Origin: an uncultured Oscillospiraceae bacterium | Lineage (GTDB): Bacteria > Bacillota > Clostridia > Oscillospirales > Oscillospiraceae | Assembly (NCBI GenBank): GCA_947624385.1 | Contig: CANQJZ010000024.1 | Location: 1 to 38,514, forward strand | Length of the DNA stretch: 38,514 nucleotides | Reading direction: 5' to 3' | Part shown: positions 1 through 8,620 of the stretch, piece by piece | Numbering within the stretch: the first letter of the stretch is position 1 | Layout of the letters: every line of letters starts with the position of its first letter | The notes under the pieces: model-generated | What the model saw: only the letters and a program-made list of their open reading frames with translations | What the model was told of the DNA's origin: nothing | Database searches by the model: none | Position numbers and translations under genes: made by a program

Positions 1-699
1 AACGAGATCGCCCAGTCCGAGGCCGCCAACGGCGTGCCCTTCGTCCACTACTGGCTGCACAACGGCTTTATCAACGTGGACAACCAGAAGATGAGTAAGT
101 CCCTGGGCAACTTCTTCACCGTCCGGGACGCCGCCGGCGTCTATGGCTACGACTGCATCCGCATGTTCATGCTCATGAGCCACTACCGCTCCCCGCTCAA
201 CTACTCCGTGGACGTGCTCACCCAGGCCCAGGCGGGCCTGGAGCGGCTGCAGACCGCGAAAGATAATTTGGACTTCTTTGCTCAGAACGGCAGGGACGGA
301 GAGCTCTCCGAGGCCGACGCCGCCTATGTGCAGGGGCTTGACAAGTACCGTGCCCGGTTCATTGAGGTCATGGACGATGACTTCAACACCGCCGACGCGG
401 TGAGCGTGATATTCGAGCTGGTCCGGGACGTGAACGCGGCCGTGAGCCCGTCTACCGACCCCACAAAGGCGCTGGCGGAGGCTTGCCGGGACGTGCTTGT
501 GGAGCTGTGCGGCGTGCTGGGCGTGCCATTCGCCCAGGCGGACGACCTGGACCGGGACATCGAGGAAAAGATCGCCGCCCGTCAGGCCGCCCGCAAGGCG
601 AAAAACTGGGCCGAGGCCGACCGTATCCGGGACGAGCTGAAGGCCGCCGGTATCATTTTGGAGGACACCCCCCAGGGAGTAAAATGGCACAGGGCCTGA
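1..699 (+). CDS. cysS: Cysteinyl-tRNA synthetase, C-terminal part (5' truncated by window edge)
   Basis: Cytoplasmic class I aminoacyl-tRNA synthetase that charges tRNA-Cys. The frame is open from base 1, so the start lies outside the window. The KMSKS signature of the class I ATP site is read at bases 88-102, followed by the SLGNFF run typical of CysRS. The rest is the helical anticodon-binding and C-terminal domain, including the DDFNTA motif characteristic of CysRS. The missing upstream part would carry the HIGH motif and zinc ligands. It ends in TGA and is followed directly by a strong intrinsic terminator, so it is the last gene of its transcript. Identification is secure from the motif order. 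Confidence 0.96.
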   Translation, partial: NEIAQSEAANGVPFVHYWLHNGFINVDNQKMSKSLGNFFTVRDAAGVYGYDCIRMFMLMSHYRSPLNYSVDVLTQAQAGLERLQTAKDNLDFFAQNGRDGELSEADAAYVQGLDKYRARFIEVMDDDFNTADAVSVIFELVRDVNAAVSPSTDPTKALAEACRDVLVELCGVLGVPFAQADDLDRDIEEKIAARQAARKAKNWAEADRIRDELKAAGIILEDTPQGVKWHRA

Positions 700-716
700 G
701 CAAGCCCACACGAATA

Positions 717-758
717 CCAAACCGTGTCCCCCCAAGGAGGACACGGTTTGGCTATTTT
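717..758 (+). terminator. Intrinsic terminator after cysS
   Basis: Perfect 13-bp stem (717-729 paired with 739-751) with a 9-nt loop, followed by a T-rich tract (TATTTTGTCT). It lies 17 bases after the cysS stop and ends that transcription unit before the MATE gene. Confidence 0.85.
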
Positions 759-763
759 GTCTC

Positions 764-792
764 TTGTGCAAAATTTTATATTTCTTCATAAT
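764..792 (+). promoter_or_regulatory. Putative sigma-A promoter of the MATE gene
   Basis: TTGTGC (764-769), a 17-base spacer and CATAAT (787-792), in an AT-rich stretch just after the cysS terminator. The -10 matches 5 of 6 consensus bases and the -35 matches 4 of 6. Transcription would start about 30 bases before the MATE start codon. Confidence 0.45.
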
Positions 793-828
793 AACAGGTA
801 ACAGATACATACGAGGTAATAAAGACTT

Positions 829-2202
829 ATGGCAAAGACACAAAAGACTCTTGATTCCAGCCGCATGGGCCAGATGCCGGAGGGGAGGCTGCTGCTGACC
901 CTGGCCGTGCCCATGATGCTGTCCATGCTGGTGCAGGCGCTGTACAACATCGTGGACAGCGTGTATGTCTCCCGGGTGTCGGAGGACTGCCTGTCGGCGC
1001 TGAGCCTGGCGTTTCCGGCCCAGAACATCATGATCGGTCTGGGCACCGGCACGGGCGTGGGTGTGAGCACCCTGGTGAGCCGGGCGTTAGGCGCGAAGGA
1101 CCAGAAGCTGGCCAGCCGCACCGCCGGCACGGCCATCGCCCTGGGCGTGTGCTGCTGGGCGATCATGGCCCTGTTCGGCATTTTCGGCGCGGACTGGTTC
1201 ATCCGCTCCCAGACCAGTGTGGAGAGCATCCGGGCCTACACGGACTCGTACTTGCGCATCGTCACCATCGGGTCGTTTTTCGTCTATCAGGAGATAAACG
1301 CCGAGCGGCTTTTACAATCCACCGGTCTAACCACCCTTTCCATGTGGACCCAGATGGTGGGCGCGGTCACCAACATCATTCTGGACCCCTTCTTCATCTA
1401 CGGCTGGTGCGGTCTGCCCGCGCTGGGCACCGCCGGCGCCGCCATCGCCACGGTCATCGGTCAGGCGGCGGGCACGGCCCTGGGCTTCTTCTTCCACTTC
1501 AAGAAAAATAAAGAGCTGCCCATTAAAATGTCCGACGTGCGCCTGCCCTGGCCCATCGTCCGGGACATCTACCGCATTGGCTTCCCGTCCATTTTGATGG
1601 TGGCCATCGGCTCCGTGACCAACTATCTCATGAACATCATCCTGGGCGCGTTCACCTCCACCGCCGTGGCGGTCTACGGGGCGTACTTCAAGATCCAGAG
1701 CTTCTTCTTCATGCCCGTGTTCGGGCTCAACAACGGCATCATCCCCATCATTGGCTACAACTACGGCGCCCGGAAAAAGGAGCGCATATACCGCACCATC
1801 CGCTATGGCGTGATATACGCGTCCTGCTTTATGCTGCTGGGCGTGGTGTGTTTCCAGTTCTTCCCGGACGTTTTCCTGCGCATTTTCAGCCCGTCGGACA
1901 ATATGCTGGCCATCGGCGTGCCGGCCCTGCGGCGGATAAGCCTGAGCTTCATCCTGGCGGGCTTTTGTATCGTGGCCGGGTCCGCCTGTCAGGCCCTGGA
2001 CAAGAGCATGTTCTCCTTTTTCGTGTCCGTGCTGCGCCAGATCGTGGTGCTGATACCCGCCGCGTGGCTTTTGAGCCTCACCGGGAACGTGGACAACGTG
2101 TGGTGGTGCTTCCCCATCGCCGAGCTCATGAGCCTTGTGGCCAGCGTGTTCTTCCTGCGCAAGGCATTGCGGGACATGGAGCGAAAACTGGCCGGGAATT
2201 GA
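829..2202 (+). CDS. MATE family multidrug/cation efflux protein
   Basis: Integral membrane antiporter of the multidrug and toxic compound extrusion family, expected to export cationic compounds using a Na+ or H+ gradient. The 457 residues match the usual family length. Hydrophobic segments fall into two homologous halves, about residues 15-220 and 235-450, giving roughly 12 membrane helices. The N-terminal PMMLSMLVQALYNIVD run and the later NNGIIPIIGYNYGA run are typical of clostridial NorM/DinF-like members. The ATG at 829 is preceded by GAGG about 12 bases upstream. It has its own probable promoter and a terminator on each side, so it appears monocistronic. The substrate cannot be told from sequence. 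Confidence 0.93.
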   Translation: MAKTQKTLDSSRMGQMPEGRLLLTLAVPMMLSMLVQALYNIVDSVYVSRVSEDCLSALSLAFPAQNIMIGLGTGTGVGVSTLVSRALGAKDQKLASRTAGTAIALGVCCWAIMALFGIFGADWFIRSQTSVESIRAYTDSYLRIVTIGSFFVYQEINAERLLQSTGLTTLSMWTQMVGAVTNIILDPFFIYGWCGLPALGTAGAAIATVIGQAAGTALGFFFHFKKNKELPIKMSDVRLPWPIVRDIYRIGFPSILMVAIGSVTNYLMNIILGAFTSTAVAVYGAYFKIQSFFFMPVFGLNNGIIPIIGYNYGARKKERIYRTIRYGVIYASCFMLLGVVCFQFFPDVFLRIFSPSDNMLAIGVPALRRISLSFILAGFCIVAGSACQALDKSMFSFFVSVLRQIVVLIPAAWLLSLTGNVDNVWWCFPIAELMSLVASVFFLRKALRDMERKLAGN

Positions 2203-2206
2203 ATAT

Positions 2207-2253
2207 CTCTCCCCCGGTCGGCGCGGAGCGCTGACCGGGGGAGAGAATTTTTT
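2207..2253 (+). terminator. Intrinsic terminator after the MATE gene
   Basis: Perfect 13-bp stem (2207-2219 with 2233-2245), a loop with a smaller GCGC pairing, then AATTTTTT. It sits between convergent genes. The arm sequence (CCGGGGGAGAG) resembles the end of the repeat element at 4511-4632, so it may derive from that repeat family. Confidence 0.8.
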
Positions 2254-2256
2254 ATA

Positions 2257-3201
2257 TTATTTTATCTTTGTCACGTCGTCGCTGTTGGATTCGGACACGA
2301 TGAAATGGGGTCGGCGCTTTGTCTCCAGATAGGTCTTGGCCAGGTATTGCCCGATGATCCCCAGGCAGAAAAGCTGGATGCCGCTGACGAAGATGATGAC
2401 GGACATGGTGGACGCCCACCCGGCCACCGGGTCGCCGAATATCAGCTTGCGGATGATGACGAACGCCAGCATGACGAAGGCCACGGCGGTCATGATAAAC
2501 CCGAACAGGGACACGAAGCGCAGCGGCGTCTGGGAGAAGCTGACCACCCCGTCCACGGCGTATTTGGTCAGGCCCCAGAAGCTCCACTTGGATCTGCCGG
2601 CCACCCGCTCCACGTTCTCGTAGGGTACCCAGCAGGTGCGAAAGCCCACCCAGCCGAACAGGCCCTTGGAAAACCGGTTGTACTCGCTCATGGCCACGAT
2701 GGCGTCCGCCATATCCCGCTTCATGAGCCGGAAATCCCGGGCACCGTCCACGATCTCGGTGTCGGACAGGCGGTTGACCAGCTTATAGAATAGCCGTGCG
2801 AAAAAGCTTCTTATTTTGGGCTCGCCGGCACGGGTCACCCGGCGTGCGGCCGCGCAGTCGTAAGCGCCGCTTTGCAGCTTTTCCAGCATCACCGGCAGCA
2901 GCTCCGGCGGGTCCTGCATGTCCGCGTCCATCACGGCCACATAGTCCCCTTTTGTGTTGCAGAACCCGGCGTACATGGCCGCCTCCTTGCCGAAGTTCCG
3001 GGACAGGGCCAGGTATGTCACCCGGCTGTCCTTCTCGGCCAGGGCCTTCATCAGGTCCAGGGTACCGTCGTCGGAGCCGTCGTCCACCAGCACCAGCTCG
3101 TACGGACAGTCCATCTTTTTCAGCACGGCGGAGCACGCCTCGTAAAAACGGGGCAGAGCCTCCCGCTCGTTATAGCAGGGCACGATCAGAGACAGGAGCA
3201 T
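2257..3201 (-). CDS. GT2-family glycosyltransferase with C-terminal membrane helices (GtrB/DPM1-like)
   Basis: Predicted polyprenyl-phosphate glycosyltransferase, transferring a sugar from a nucleotide sugar to a lipid carrier at the inner membrane face. The 314-residue protein opens with the GT-A fold (LIVPCYNE, LVDDGSDDGT) and has the DAD metal-binding motif inside MDADMQDPPE near residue 95. It ends with two hydrophobic helices (about residues 230-255 and 263-287). That layout is typical of the GtrB/YkcC/DPM1 branch. The start at 3201 is chosen because AAAGGAGG lies at good spacing and the domain begins there; an upstream in-frame extension would run into cinA. It follows cinA by 22 bases and is probably co-transcribed. 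Donor sugar unknown. Confidence 0.88.
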   Translation of the reverse strand: MLLSLIVPCYNEREALPRFYEACSAVLKKMDCPYELVLVDDGSDDGTLDLMKALAEKDSRVTYLALSRNFGKEAAMYAGFCNTKGDYVAVMDADMQDPPELLPVMLEKLQSGAYDCAAARRVTRAGEPKIRSFFARLFYKLVNRLSDTEIVDGARDFRLMKRDMADAIVAMSEYNRFSKGLFGWVGFRTCWVPYENVERVAGRSKWSFWGLTKYAVDGVVSFSQTPLRFVSLFGFIMTAVAFVMLAFVIIRKLIFGDPVAGWASTMSVIIFVSGIQLFCLGIIGQYLAKTYLETKRRPHFIVSESNSDDVTKIK

Positions 3202-3223
3202 ATGTGTCCTCCTTTGCGCAAGT

Positions 3224-4492
3224 TCATTCGGCCGGGGCGTATTCCTCCGGCACCACGTCAAGCCCCTGCAAATACCGCCGGAGCATGTCAAAGGTGTGAC
3301 TGGCGGCAAGCTGGCGGACCCGCTCGCGGCCCGTGCCAAGATGCAGTTCCCGGACCAGCACCGTATCCGCGTCCGCTAACCCTACGAACACCGTGCCCAC
3401 GGGGTGTACCCCGTCCCCGTCAGGACCGGCCAGACCCGTGGCGGAAAGGCCCACGTCCGCGCCCACGGCTTTGCGCACGCCCAGGGCCATCGCCGCGGCC
3501 ACTTGGCGGGACACCGCGCCTTTTTCGGCGATCAGGGCCGGGTCGATGCCCAGCAGGGCGGCCTTCACCTCGTCGCAGTAGGTCACCGCGCCGCCCTTAA
3601 ATACCGCCGATGCCCCCGGCAGGGCGGTGAACCGCTGGCCGATGAGCCCGCCGGTCAGGCTCTCCGCCGCGGAGAGGGTCAGGCCCTTTTGCCTCATGAG
3701 CTCCAGGGCCAGCGATTCCAGACTTGGCAGGTCCACGCCGTATACCTTATCCCCCAGGGCGGCCAGCACCCTATCCGTCACGGGCCGGCACATTTCCTCC
3801 GCCGCTGCCTCGTCCGCCGCCTTGGCGGTGACCCGGAGCATGACCTCCCCGAACTTGGCATAGGTGGCCAGCGTCGGGTTCTGCATCCGCTCCATCTCGG
3901 CCCGGAGCATGCTCTCCACGGCGCTCTCCCCGATGCCGAACACCTTGATCTGGTGGGAGAAGATCACGTCGGCGCTCAGGCCCTTGATATACGGCGCGGC
4001 GCAGGCGTCGAACATGGGCAGACACTCCCTTGGCGGGCCGGGCAGCATGATCACATGCACGCCGCCTTCCGCAAAGGCGCAGCCGGGGGCGGTGCCCCAA
4101 TCGTTGTGGAACACCGTGCAGCGCTCGGGCAGATACGCCTGCTGGAGGTTATTGTCGGTGTATTTCGTGGAGGTGTTCTCGGCGAACCAGGCCTTGAGAA
4201 ATGCCGCCTCCTCCGGGTGCAGCTCCAGCTTTCGGCCGAAGCACTCCGCCAGCACGTTCTTGGTCAGATCGTCATAGGTGGGTCCCAGGCCGCCGGTGGT
4301 GACGATCAGGTCGGCCCGGCTCCGGGCGATGGACACCGCCTGGGCCAGACGGCCGGGGTTGTCCCCCACCACCGTGTGCCAGAACACGTTGACCCCCAGC
4401 GCCGCCAGCCGGTCGGACAGGTCCGCCGCGTCGGTGTTCACCGTGTTGCCAAGCAAAAGCTCCGTGCCCACGGAGAGTATTTCACAGTTCAT
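3224..4492 (-). CDS. cinA: CinA-like competence/damage-inducible protein (nicotinamide-nucleotide amidase)
   Basis: Two-domain CinA protein of 422 residues. The N-terminal half (about 1-170) is a molybdopterin-binding-like fold with SVGTELLLGNTVNTDA and TTGGLGPTYDDLT, linked in characterised CinA proteins to ADP-ribose/NAD pyrophosphatase activity. The C-terminal half (about 255-410) is a PncC-type domain with AAESLTGG around the expected catalytic serine, which deamidates nicotinamide mononucleotide in NAD recycling. In the PncC motif the usual AESCTGG reads AESLTGG. The ATG has GGAAGGAGA upstream. It lies between a repeat element and the glycosyltransferase gene. Confidence 0.93.
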   Translation of the reverse strand: MNCEILSVGTELLLGNTVNTDAADLSDRLAALGVNVFWHTVVGDNPGRLAQAVSIARSRADLIVTTGGLGPTYDDLTKNVLAECFGRKLELHPEEAAFLKAWFAENTSTKYTDNNLQQAYLPERCTVFHNDWGTAPGCAFAEGGVHVIMLPGPPRECLPMFDACAAPYIKGLSADVIFSHQIKVFGIGESAVESMLRAEMERMQNPTLATYAKFGEVMLRVTAKAADEAAAEEMCRPVTDRVLAALGDKVYGVDLPSLESLALELMRQKGLTLSAAESLTGGLIGQRFTALPGASAVFKGGAVTYCDEVKAALLGIDPALIAEKGAVSRQVAAAMALGVRKAVGADVGLSATGLAGPDGDGVHPVGTVFVGLADADTVLVRELHLGTGRERVRQLAASHTFDMLRRYLQGLDVVPEEYAPAE

Positions 4493-4510
4493 GGATGTCT
4501 CTCCTTCCGT

Positions 4511-4632
4511 CTCGCCCTGACGGGCGAGCCACCTCCCTCGTCAGAGGGAGGCATATTCTCTACCAGGCCAAGGATCCGGCCCCCTCTGACGAGGGGGCTG
4601 TCAGCGCCCTTTGGCGCTGACTGGGGGAGAGA
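4511..4632. repeat. Tandem-hairpin intergenic repeat, copy 1 (family A)
   Basis: Four consecutive perfect hairpins fill the space between cinA and the M29 peptidase gene: 4511-4517/4522-4528, 4532-4539/4544-4551, 4579-4586/4591-4598 and 4601-4608/4613-4620, each with a 4-base loop. The block ends in GACTGGGGGAGAG. The G-rich hairpin, CTGTCA, third hairpin and TGACTGGGGG order is shared with the element at 8621-8723. On the minus strand it would be transcribed between ampS and cinA and could attenuate or process the message. Confidence 0.7.
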
Positions 4633-4637
4633 AAAAA

Positions 4638-5879
4638 TCAAAACGCAAAGTTCCCCTCTACGAACACGGGGACTTCTTTCCCCTTTTGGGTCGTGCCCAC
4701 GATGGCCAGGTCCCTTGTCCCCACCATGAAATCAACATGGTTGATGGACTGGTTGAGGCCGGCGGCCTTCTGCGCTTCCTCGGTCATGTCCGCCCCGCCA
4801 CGCACGCAGGTGGGGTAGGACGAGCCAAAGGCCAGGTGGCAGGAGGCGTTTTCGTCGAACAGGGTATTGTAGAACAAAATCCCCTTATTCCGGATGGGGC
4901 TGTCGTAGGGCACCAGGGCGACCTCGCCCAGATAATGGGACCCCTCGTCCAGGTCCACGGACCGGCGCAAAATTTCCTCGCCCTGGGCCGCATGCACGTC
5001 CACGATGCGGCCGTCCTTGAAGTCCAGGTAAAAATCCTTCACCAGATTCCCGTCCAGCGCCAGGGGCAGGGCCGCGTACACCCGGCCGTGTACCCCGTCC
5101 CACCTGGGGGCGGTGAAAATCTCCTCCGTGGGCATATTGGCCACGAACTCCACGCCGGCGGGGGTCCTTTCGCTGCCGCCCAGCCAGACGTGGTTCTCCG
5201 GCAGTTCGACCGTCAGGTCTGTCCCTAAAGAGTTGACATAATGCAAGCTCTTGAAATTATAAGCGTTCAGCGCCTCGCACCGGCGGGCGGTGGTCTCGAT
5301 ATGCTCCCGCCAGCGCCGGACGGCCTGGCCGTCGCCGGTAATGCGGCACACGGAAAAGATGGCGTCCCACAGCGCGTCCATAGCCTCCGGCTCCGGCAGG
5401 TCCGGGAACACCTTTTTCGCCCAGGCGGGGGCAGGATAGGCGCCAATGGACCACTGGAATTTACTGGCGGTCATGGCGTCGAAATATTCCCTGGTGGCCG
5501 CGCCGGACACCCGGCGGCGGGCCTGCATCCGGGCAGGGTCTACCCCGCGCAGCAGTTCCGGGTTGGAGCCCGCGAAGGACAGCCGCGGGCACTGGTGCTC
5601 CAGCAGCCAGTCCACCTTGGCCTTCATATAGCTGGGGTACTCAGAAAAGACCGCTTCGTCCGCCCGCAGGAACTGCTGCCGGGTGACGAAGTCGTCCCCC
5701 CAGTCGGTGATGACGTTCCGGGCCCCGCAGTCGTAGCACGCTTCCACGCACAGCCGCACCAGCGGCGCGGCCTCTACAAAGCCCTCGATGCTGGGGGTCT
5801 GTCCGGGCTGCACGTTTAATCCGATCTCCACCAGCAGGCGGGCGTATTCCTTCAGTTTGGCTTCAAAATTCTCGACCAT
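4638..5879 (-). CDS. M29-family metallo-aminopeptidase (AmpS/PepS/AmpT type)
   Basis: Cytoplasmic two-metal aminopeptidase that trims N-terminal residues from peptides. Its 413 residues match the family (about 410). Candidate metal-ligand segments appear in the expected C-terminal order: NMPTEEIFT, GSHYLGEVALVPYDSPI, FDENASCHLAFG and NHVDFMVGT. These supply the Glu, Glu, His, His and Asp ligands known from Thermus AmpT and Staphylococcus AmpS. The N-terminal 240 residues match the family's non-catalytic domain. The ATG lies just 4 bases after the thiI stop with AGGATATTGAG upstream, so the two are translationally close and co-transcribed. Confidence 0.93.
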   Translation of the reverse strand: MVENFEAKLKEYARLLVEIGLNVQPGQTPSIEGFVEAAPLVRLCVEACYDCGARNVITDWGDDFVTRQQFLRADEAVFSEYPSYMKAKVDWLLEHQCPRLSFAGSNPELLRGVDPARMQARRRVSGAATREYFDAMTASKFQWSIGAYPAPAWAKKVFPDLPEPEAMDALWDAIFSVCRITGDGQAVRRWREHIETTARRCEALNAYNFKSLHYVNSLGTDLTVELPENHVWLGGSERTPAGVEFVANMPTEEIFTAPRWDGVHGRVYAALPLALDGNLVKDFYLDFKDGRIVDVHAAQGEEILRRSVDLDEGSHYLGEVALVPYDSPIRNKGILFYNTLFDENASCHLAFGSSYPTCVRGGADMTEEAQKAAGLNQSINHVDFMVGTRDLAIVGTTQKGKEVPVFVEGNFAF

Positions 5880-5883
5880 TTTC

Positions 5884-7056
5884 TCAATATCCTGTCTTCA
5901 CAAATTCGATGCCCGCCAGGGCCTCGGCGATGAGCGGCTCCACGTCCAGCTTGGCCTCCGCCTCCCGGACCTTTTTGAGCTTGGGGTGGGTGCAGGGGTG
6001 CCGGGGGGTGAACACGGTGCAGCAGTCCTCGTAGGGCAGGATAGACGTGTCGAAGGTGCCGATATGCCGGGCGACGGTGATGACCTCCTTCTTGTCCATG
6101 CCCACCAGGGGCCGCAGCACGGGCACGTCCGCGCAGTCCTCCGTGGCGGCCATGGCCTCCATGGTCTGGCTGGCCACCTGGCCCAGGCTCTCCCCGGTGA
6201 CGATGGCCCCGCACTTGTTGTCAGCCGCGATGGCCGAGGCGATACGCATCATCATGCGGCGCATGATGAGGGTGAAATAGTCCTCCGGGCACTTGTCCCG
6301 TATTTCCTCCTGAATGTGGGTGAAGGGCACCACCTGCACGTTCATCCGCCCGCACCAGGGCACCAGCAGCCGCGCCAGGTCCAGCACCTTCTGCCTGGCC
6401 AGCTCCGAGGTATAGGGGAAGGAGAAAAAGTGGACCGGTATAATGCGCATGCCCCGCTTTGCCATCATCCAGGTGGACACGGGGCTGTCGATGCCGCCGG
6501 AGAGCAAGCTCACCGCGGACCCGGACGTGCCCACGGGCAGACCGCCCGCGCCGGGCACGGGGGCGCCGTGGATGTACGCCGCCCGGTCCCGGACCTCCAA
6601 ATGGACGGTCAGTTCCGGCTGGTGCATGTCGGCGACGAGGTCGGGGAAGGCGTCGTCCAGCTCCCCGCCCACGTACTGGCTCAGCTGCACGCTGGTCATG
6701 GGGAAGGACTTGTCCCCCCGGCGGGACTCCACCTTGAAGGTCCGTACTGCGGAAAGCTCGTCGTGCAAATACTCCGCCGCCTTTTTCGCGATGGCGGCCG
6801 GGTCCTTTTCACAGGCGGCGGCCCGGGTCACGGTCATGATACCGAACACCTGGCCCAGGGCCTGAAAGGCCCCGTCCACGTCACAGTCGGGGCTTTGCGG
6901 CTCCACGTAGACGACGGACTGGTTGGCAGTCACGGTAAAGGGGCCGAAGCGCTTTAATCTGCGGCGGATGTTGCTGGTCAGCTTTTGTTCAAAGGAGCGC
7001 TTGTTCAGGCCCTTCAGGACCACTTCGCCCTCCTTCAGTAAGATCATGTCGGTCAT
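5884..7056 (-). CDS. thiI: tRNA 4-thiouridine synthetase ThiI (no rhodanese domain)
   Basis: Adenylates U8 of tRNA and transfers sulfur to form 4-thiouridine; in some bacteria it also feeds thiamine thiazole synthesis. The 390 residues contain an N-terminal ferredoxin-like/THUMP region (about 1-165) and a PP-loop ATPase with SLLSGGIDSPVS near residue 180, followed by the conserved TGESLGQVASQT segment. The protein ends after the ATPase domain, without the C-terminal rhodanese domain of the E. coli enzyme. This is the Bacillus/clostridial form, which takes sulfur directly from a cysteine desulfurase; none is encoded nearby. The ATG at 7056 follows GGGAGAG and lies 12 bases after comM. Confidence 0.95.
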   Translation of the reverse strand: MTDMILLKEGEVVLKGLNKRSFEQKLTSNIRRRLKRFGPFTVTANQSVVYVEPQSPDCDVDGAFQALGQVFGIMTVTRAAACEKDPAAIAKKAAEYLHDELSAVRTFKVESRRGDKSFPMTSVQLSQYVGGELDDAFPDLVADMHQPELTVHLEVRDRAAYIHGAPVPGAGGLPVGTSGSAVSLLSGGIDSPVSTWMMAKRGMRIIPVHFFSFPYTSELARQKVLDLARLLVPWCGRMNVQVVPFTHIQEEIRDKCPEDYFTLIMRRMMMRIASAIAADNKCGAIVTGESLGQVASQTMEAMAATEDCADVPVLRPLVGMDKKEVITVARHIGTFDTSILPYEDCCTVFTPRHPCTHPKLKKVREAEAKLDVEPLIAEALAGIEFVKTGY

Positions 7057-7068
7057 AGTCTCTCCCGG

Positions 7069-8580
7069 TCACTTTGCCAAGCGAAATGTTCTGTACTGTA
7101 TCGCCTCGGCCAGGTGCATGGGGCCGATGTTTTCCTCCCCGGCCAGGTCGGCGATGGTCCGGGCCACCCGCAAAATGCGGTCGTAGCTGCGGGCGGTGAG
7201 GCCCATGACCTCATAAGCGCCCTTCATCAGGGCCGAGCCCTGTTCGTCCAGGGCGCAGTACCTCTCCATCGCGGCCGGGTCCATCCGGGCGTTTTCCTGA
7301 ATGGCCGTGCCCGCAAAACGCTGGCGCTGCACGGCCCGGGCCCTGTCCACCCGCGCCTTGATGGCGGCGGATGGCTCCCCGCCGGGCTTGGCCTCCAGGT
7401 CCTCGTATTCCAATGACGGGACCTCCACCATGATGTCGATCCGGTCCAGCAGCGGGCCGGAGACCTTGCCCTGGTACTCCCGGACGGACCGGTCCGAGCA
7501 CCGGCAGCGGCCCGAGGGGTGGCCGTACCAGCCGCAGCGGCAGGGGTTCATGGCGCACACCAGCATGAACCGGCTGGGATAGGTGGCCGAGCCGGTGGCC
7601 CGGGAGATGGTGATCTCCCCTTCCTCCAACGGCTGGCGCAGCAGATCGATCACGTCCCGGTGAAATTCCGGCAGCTCGTCCAGAAACAGCACCCCGTTGT
7701 GGGCCAGGCTCATCTCCCCCGGCCGCAGGTCCGCCCCGCCGGACAGGGCCTGACGGGAGGCAGTCTGGTTGGGGGCGCGGTAGGGCCGCCGGGCCACGAT
7801 GGGGCTGTCCGCCGTGGTCAGGCCCGCCACGGACCATATGGCCGTGGATAAAAGGGCTTCCTCCCGGCTCATGTCCGGCAATATGCCGGGCAGGCGCTTG
7901 GCCAGCATGGATTTGCCCGCGCCCGGCGGGCCCACCATGAGCACGTTGTGACCGCCGGCGGCGGCCACCTCCATCGCCCGCTTCACGTTTTCCTGACCCT
8001 TGACCTCGGCGAAGTCCGGCACGGACACAGCGCCCGGGTCCACGATACCCGGCGGGGCTGGTTCTATCTCCCGCTCCCCGGCCAAAAACGCGGCCAGCTG
8101 GCGCACGTCGTTCACCGGATAGACCTCCACGCCCTCGGCGAAGGCCGCCTCGGCGGCGTTGTCCCTGGGCACGAACAGGCGCTTTGCCCCGGCCTTTTCC
8201 GCCGCCAGGGCCATGGGCAGCGCGCCGAAAACGGGCCGGAGCTGCCCCGTCAGGGACAGCTCGCCGAAAAACATGTCCGTCTCCCGCGGCTGCCTGATCT
8301 GCCCCGAGGCGGTCAGAATGCCCAGCAGGATGGGCAGATCGTAGACCGTGCCGGCCTTTTTGGTGTCGGCCGGGGCCAGGTTGACCGTCATGCGGCTCAC
8401 GGGAAAGTCCCAGCCGTTATACTTGATGACGGCCCGGACCCGCTCGGCGGCCTCCTTCACGGCGGCGTCGGGCAGACCCACCATGTCCAGCCTGGGCAGT
8501 CCGGAGGAGATGGAGACCTCCAGCTCCACCTCATAGCCCCCTATTCCTTTGATGCCAAGGGAACGGATACGTGCGTACAT
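7069..8580 (-). CDS. comM: ComM/YifB family Mg-chelatase-like AAA+ ATPase
   Basis: AAA+ ATPase of the YifB/ComM family; ComM is a hexameric branch-migration helicase acting in natural transformation in Gram-negatives. The 503-residue protein has the N-terminal Lon-protease-S5-like fold (about 1-170), Walker A GPPGAGKS, Walker B GVLFLDELPEF, the cysteine-rich CAMNPCRCGWYGHPSG loop, and the C-terminal Mg-chelatase domain ending LAEAIQYR. The start at 8580 is supported by AAAGGAGG; an upstream in-frame extension enters a noncoding repeat. The segment usually written PHHT reads PNQT here, an unusual change. It is separated from aspS by a hairpin repeat. Confidence 0.93.
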   Translation of the reverse strand: MYARIRSLGIKGIGGYEVELEVSISSGLPRLDMVGLPDAAVKEAAERVRAVIKYNGWDFPVSRMTVNLAPADTKKAGTVYDLPILLGILTASGQIRQPRETDMFFGELSLTGQLRPVFGALPMALAAEKAGAKRLFVPRDNAAEAAFAEGVEVYPVNDVRQLAAFLAGEREIEPAPPGIVDPGAVSVPDFAEVKGQENVKRAMEVAAAGGHNVLMVGPPGAGKSMLAKRLPGILPDMSREEALLSTAIWSVAGLTTADSPIVARRPYRAPNQTASRQALSGGADLRPGEMSLAHNGVLFLDELPEFHRDVIDLLRQPLEEGEITISRATGSATYPSRFMLVCAMNPCRCGWYGHPSGRCRCSDRSVREYQGKVSGPLLDRIDIMVEVPSLEYEDLEAKPGGEPSAAIKARVDRARAVQRQRFAGTAIQENARMDPAAMERYCALDEQGSALMKGAYEVMGLTARSYDRILRVARTIADLAGEENIGPMHLAEAIQYRTFRLAK

Positions 8581-8620
8581 AGCCGGGCCTCCTTTCGCGT
8601 TGTGGGCGATAAACGTCTCG

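Noticed and set aside
3202-3339. N-terminal extension of the glycosyltransferase
   Set aside because: The extension is Arg/Ser/Pro-rich, overlaps cinA, and the family domain and ribosome site begin at 3201.
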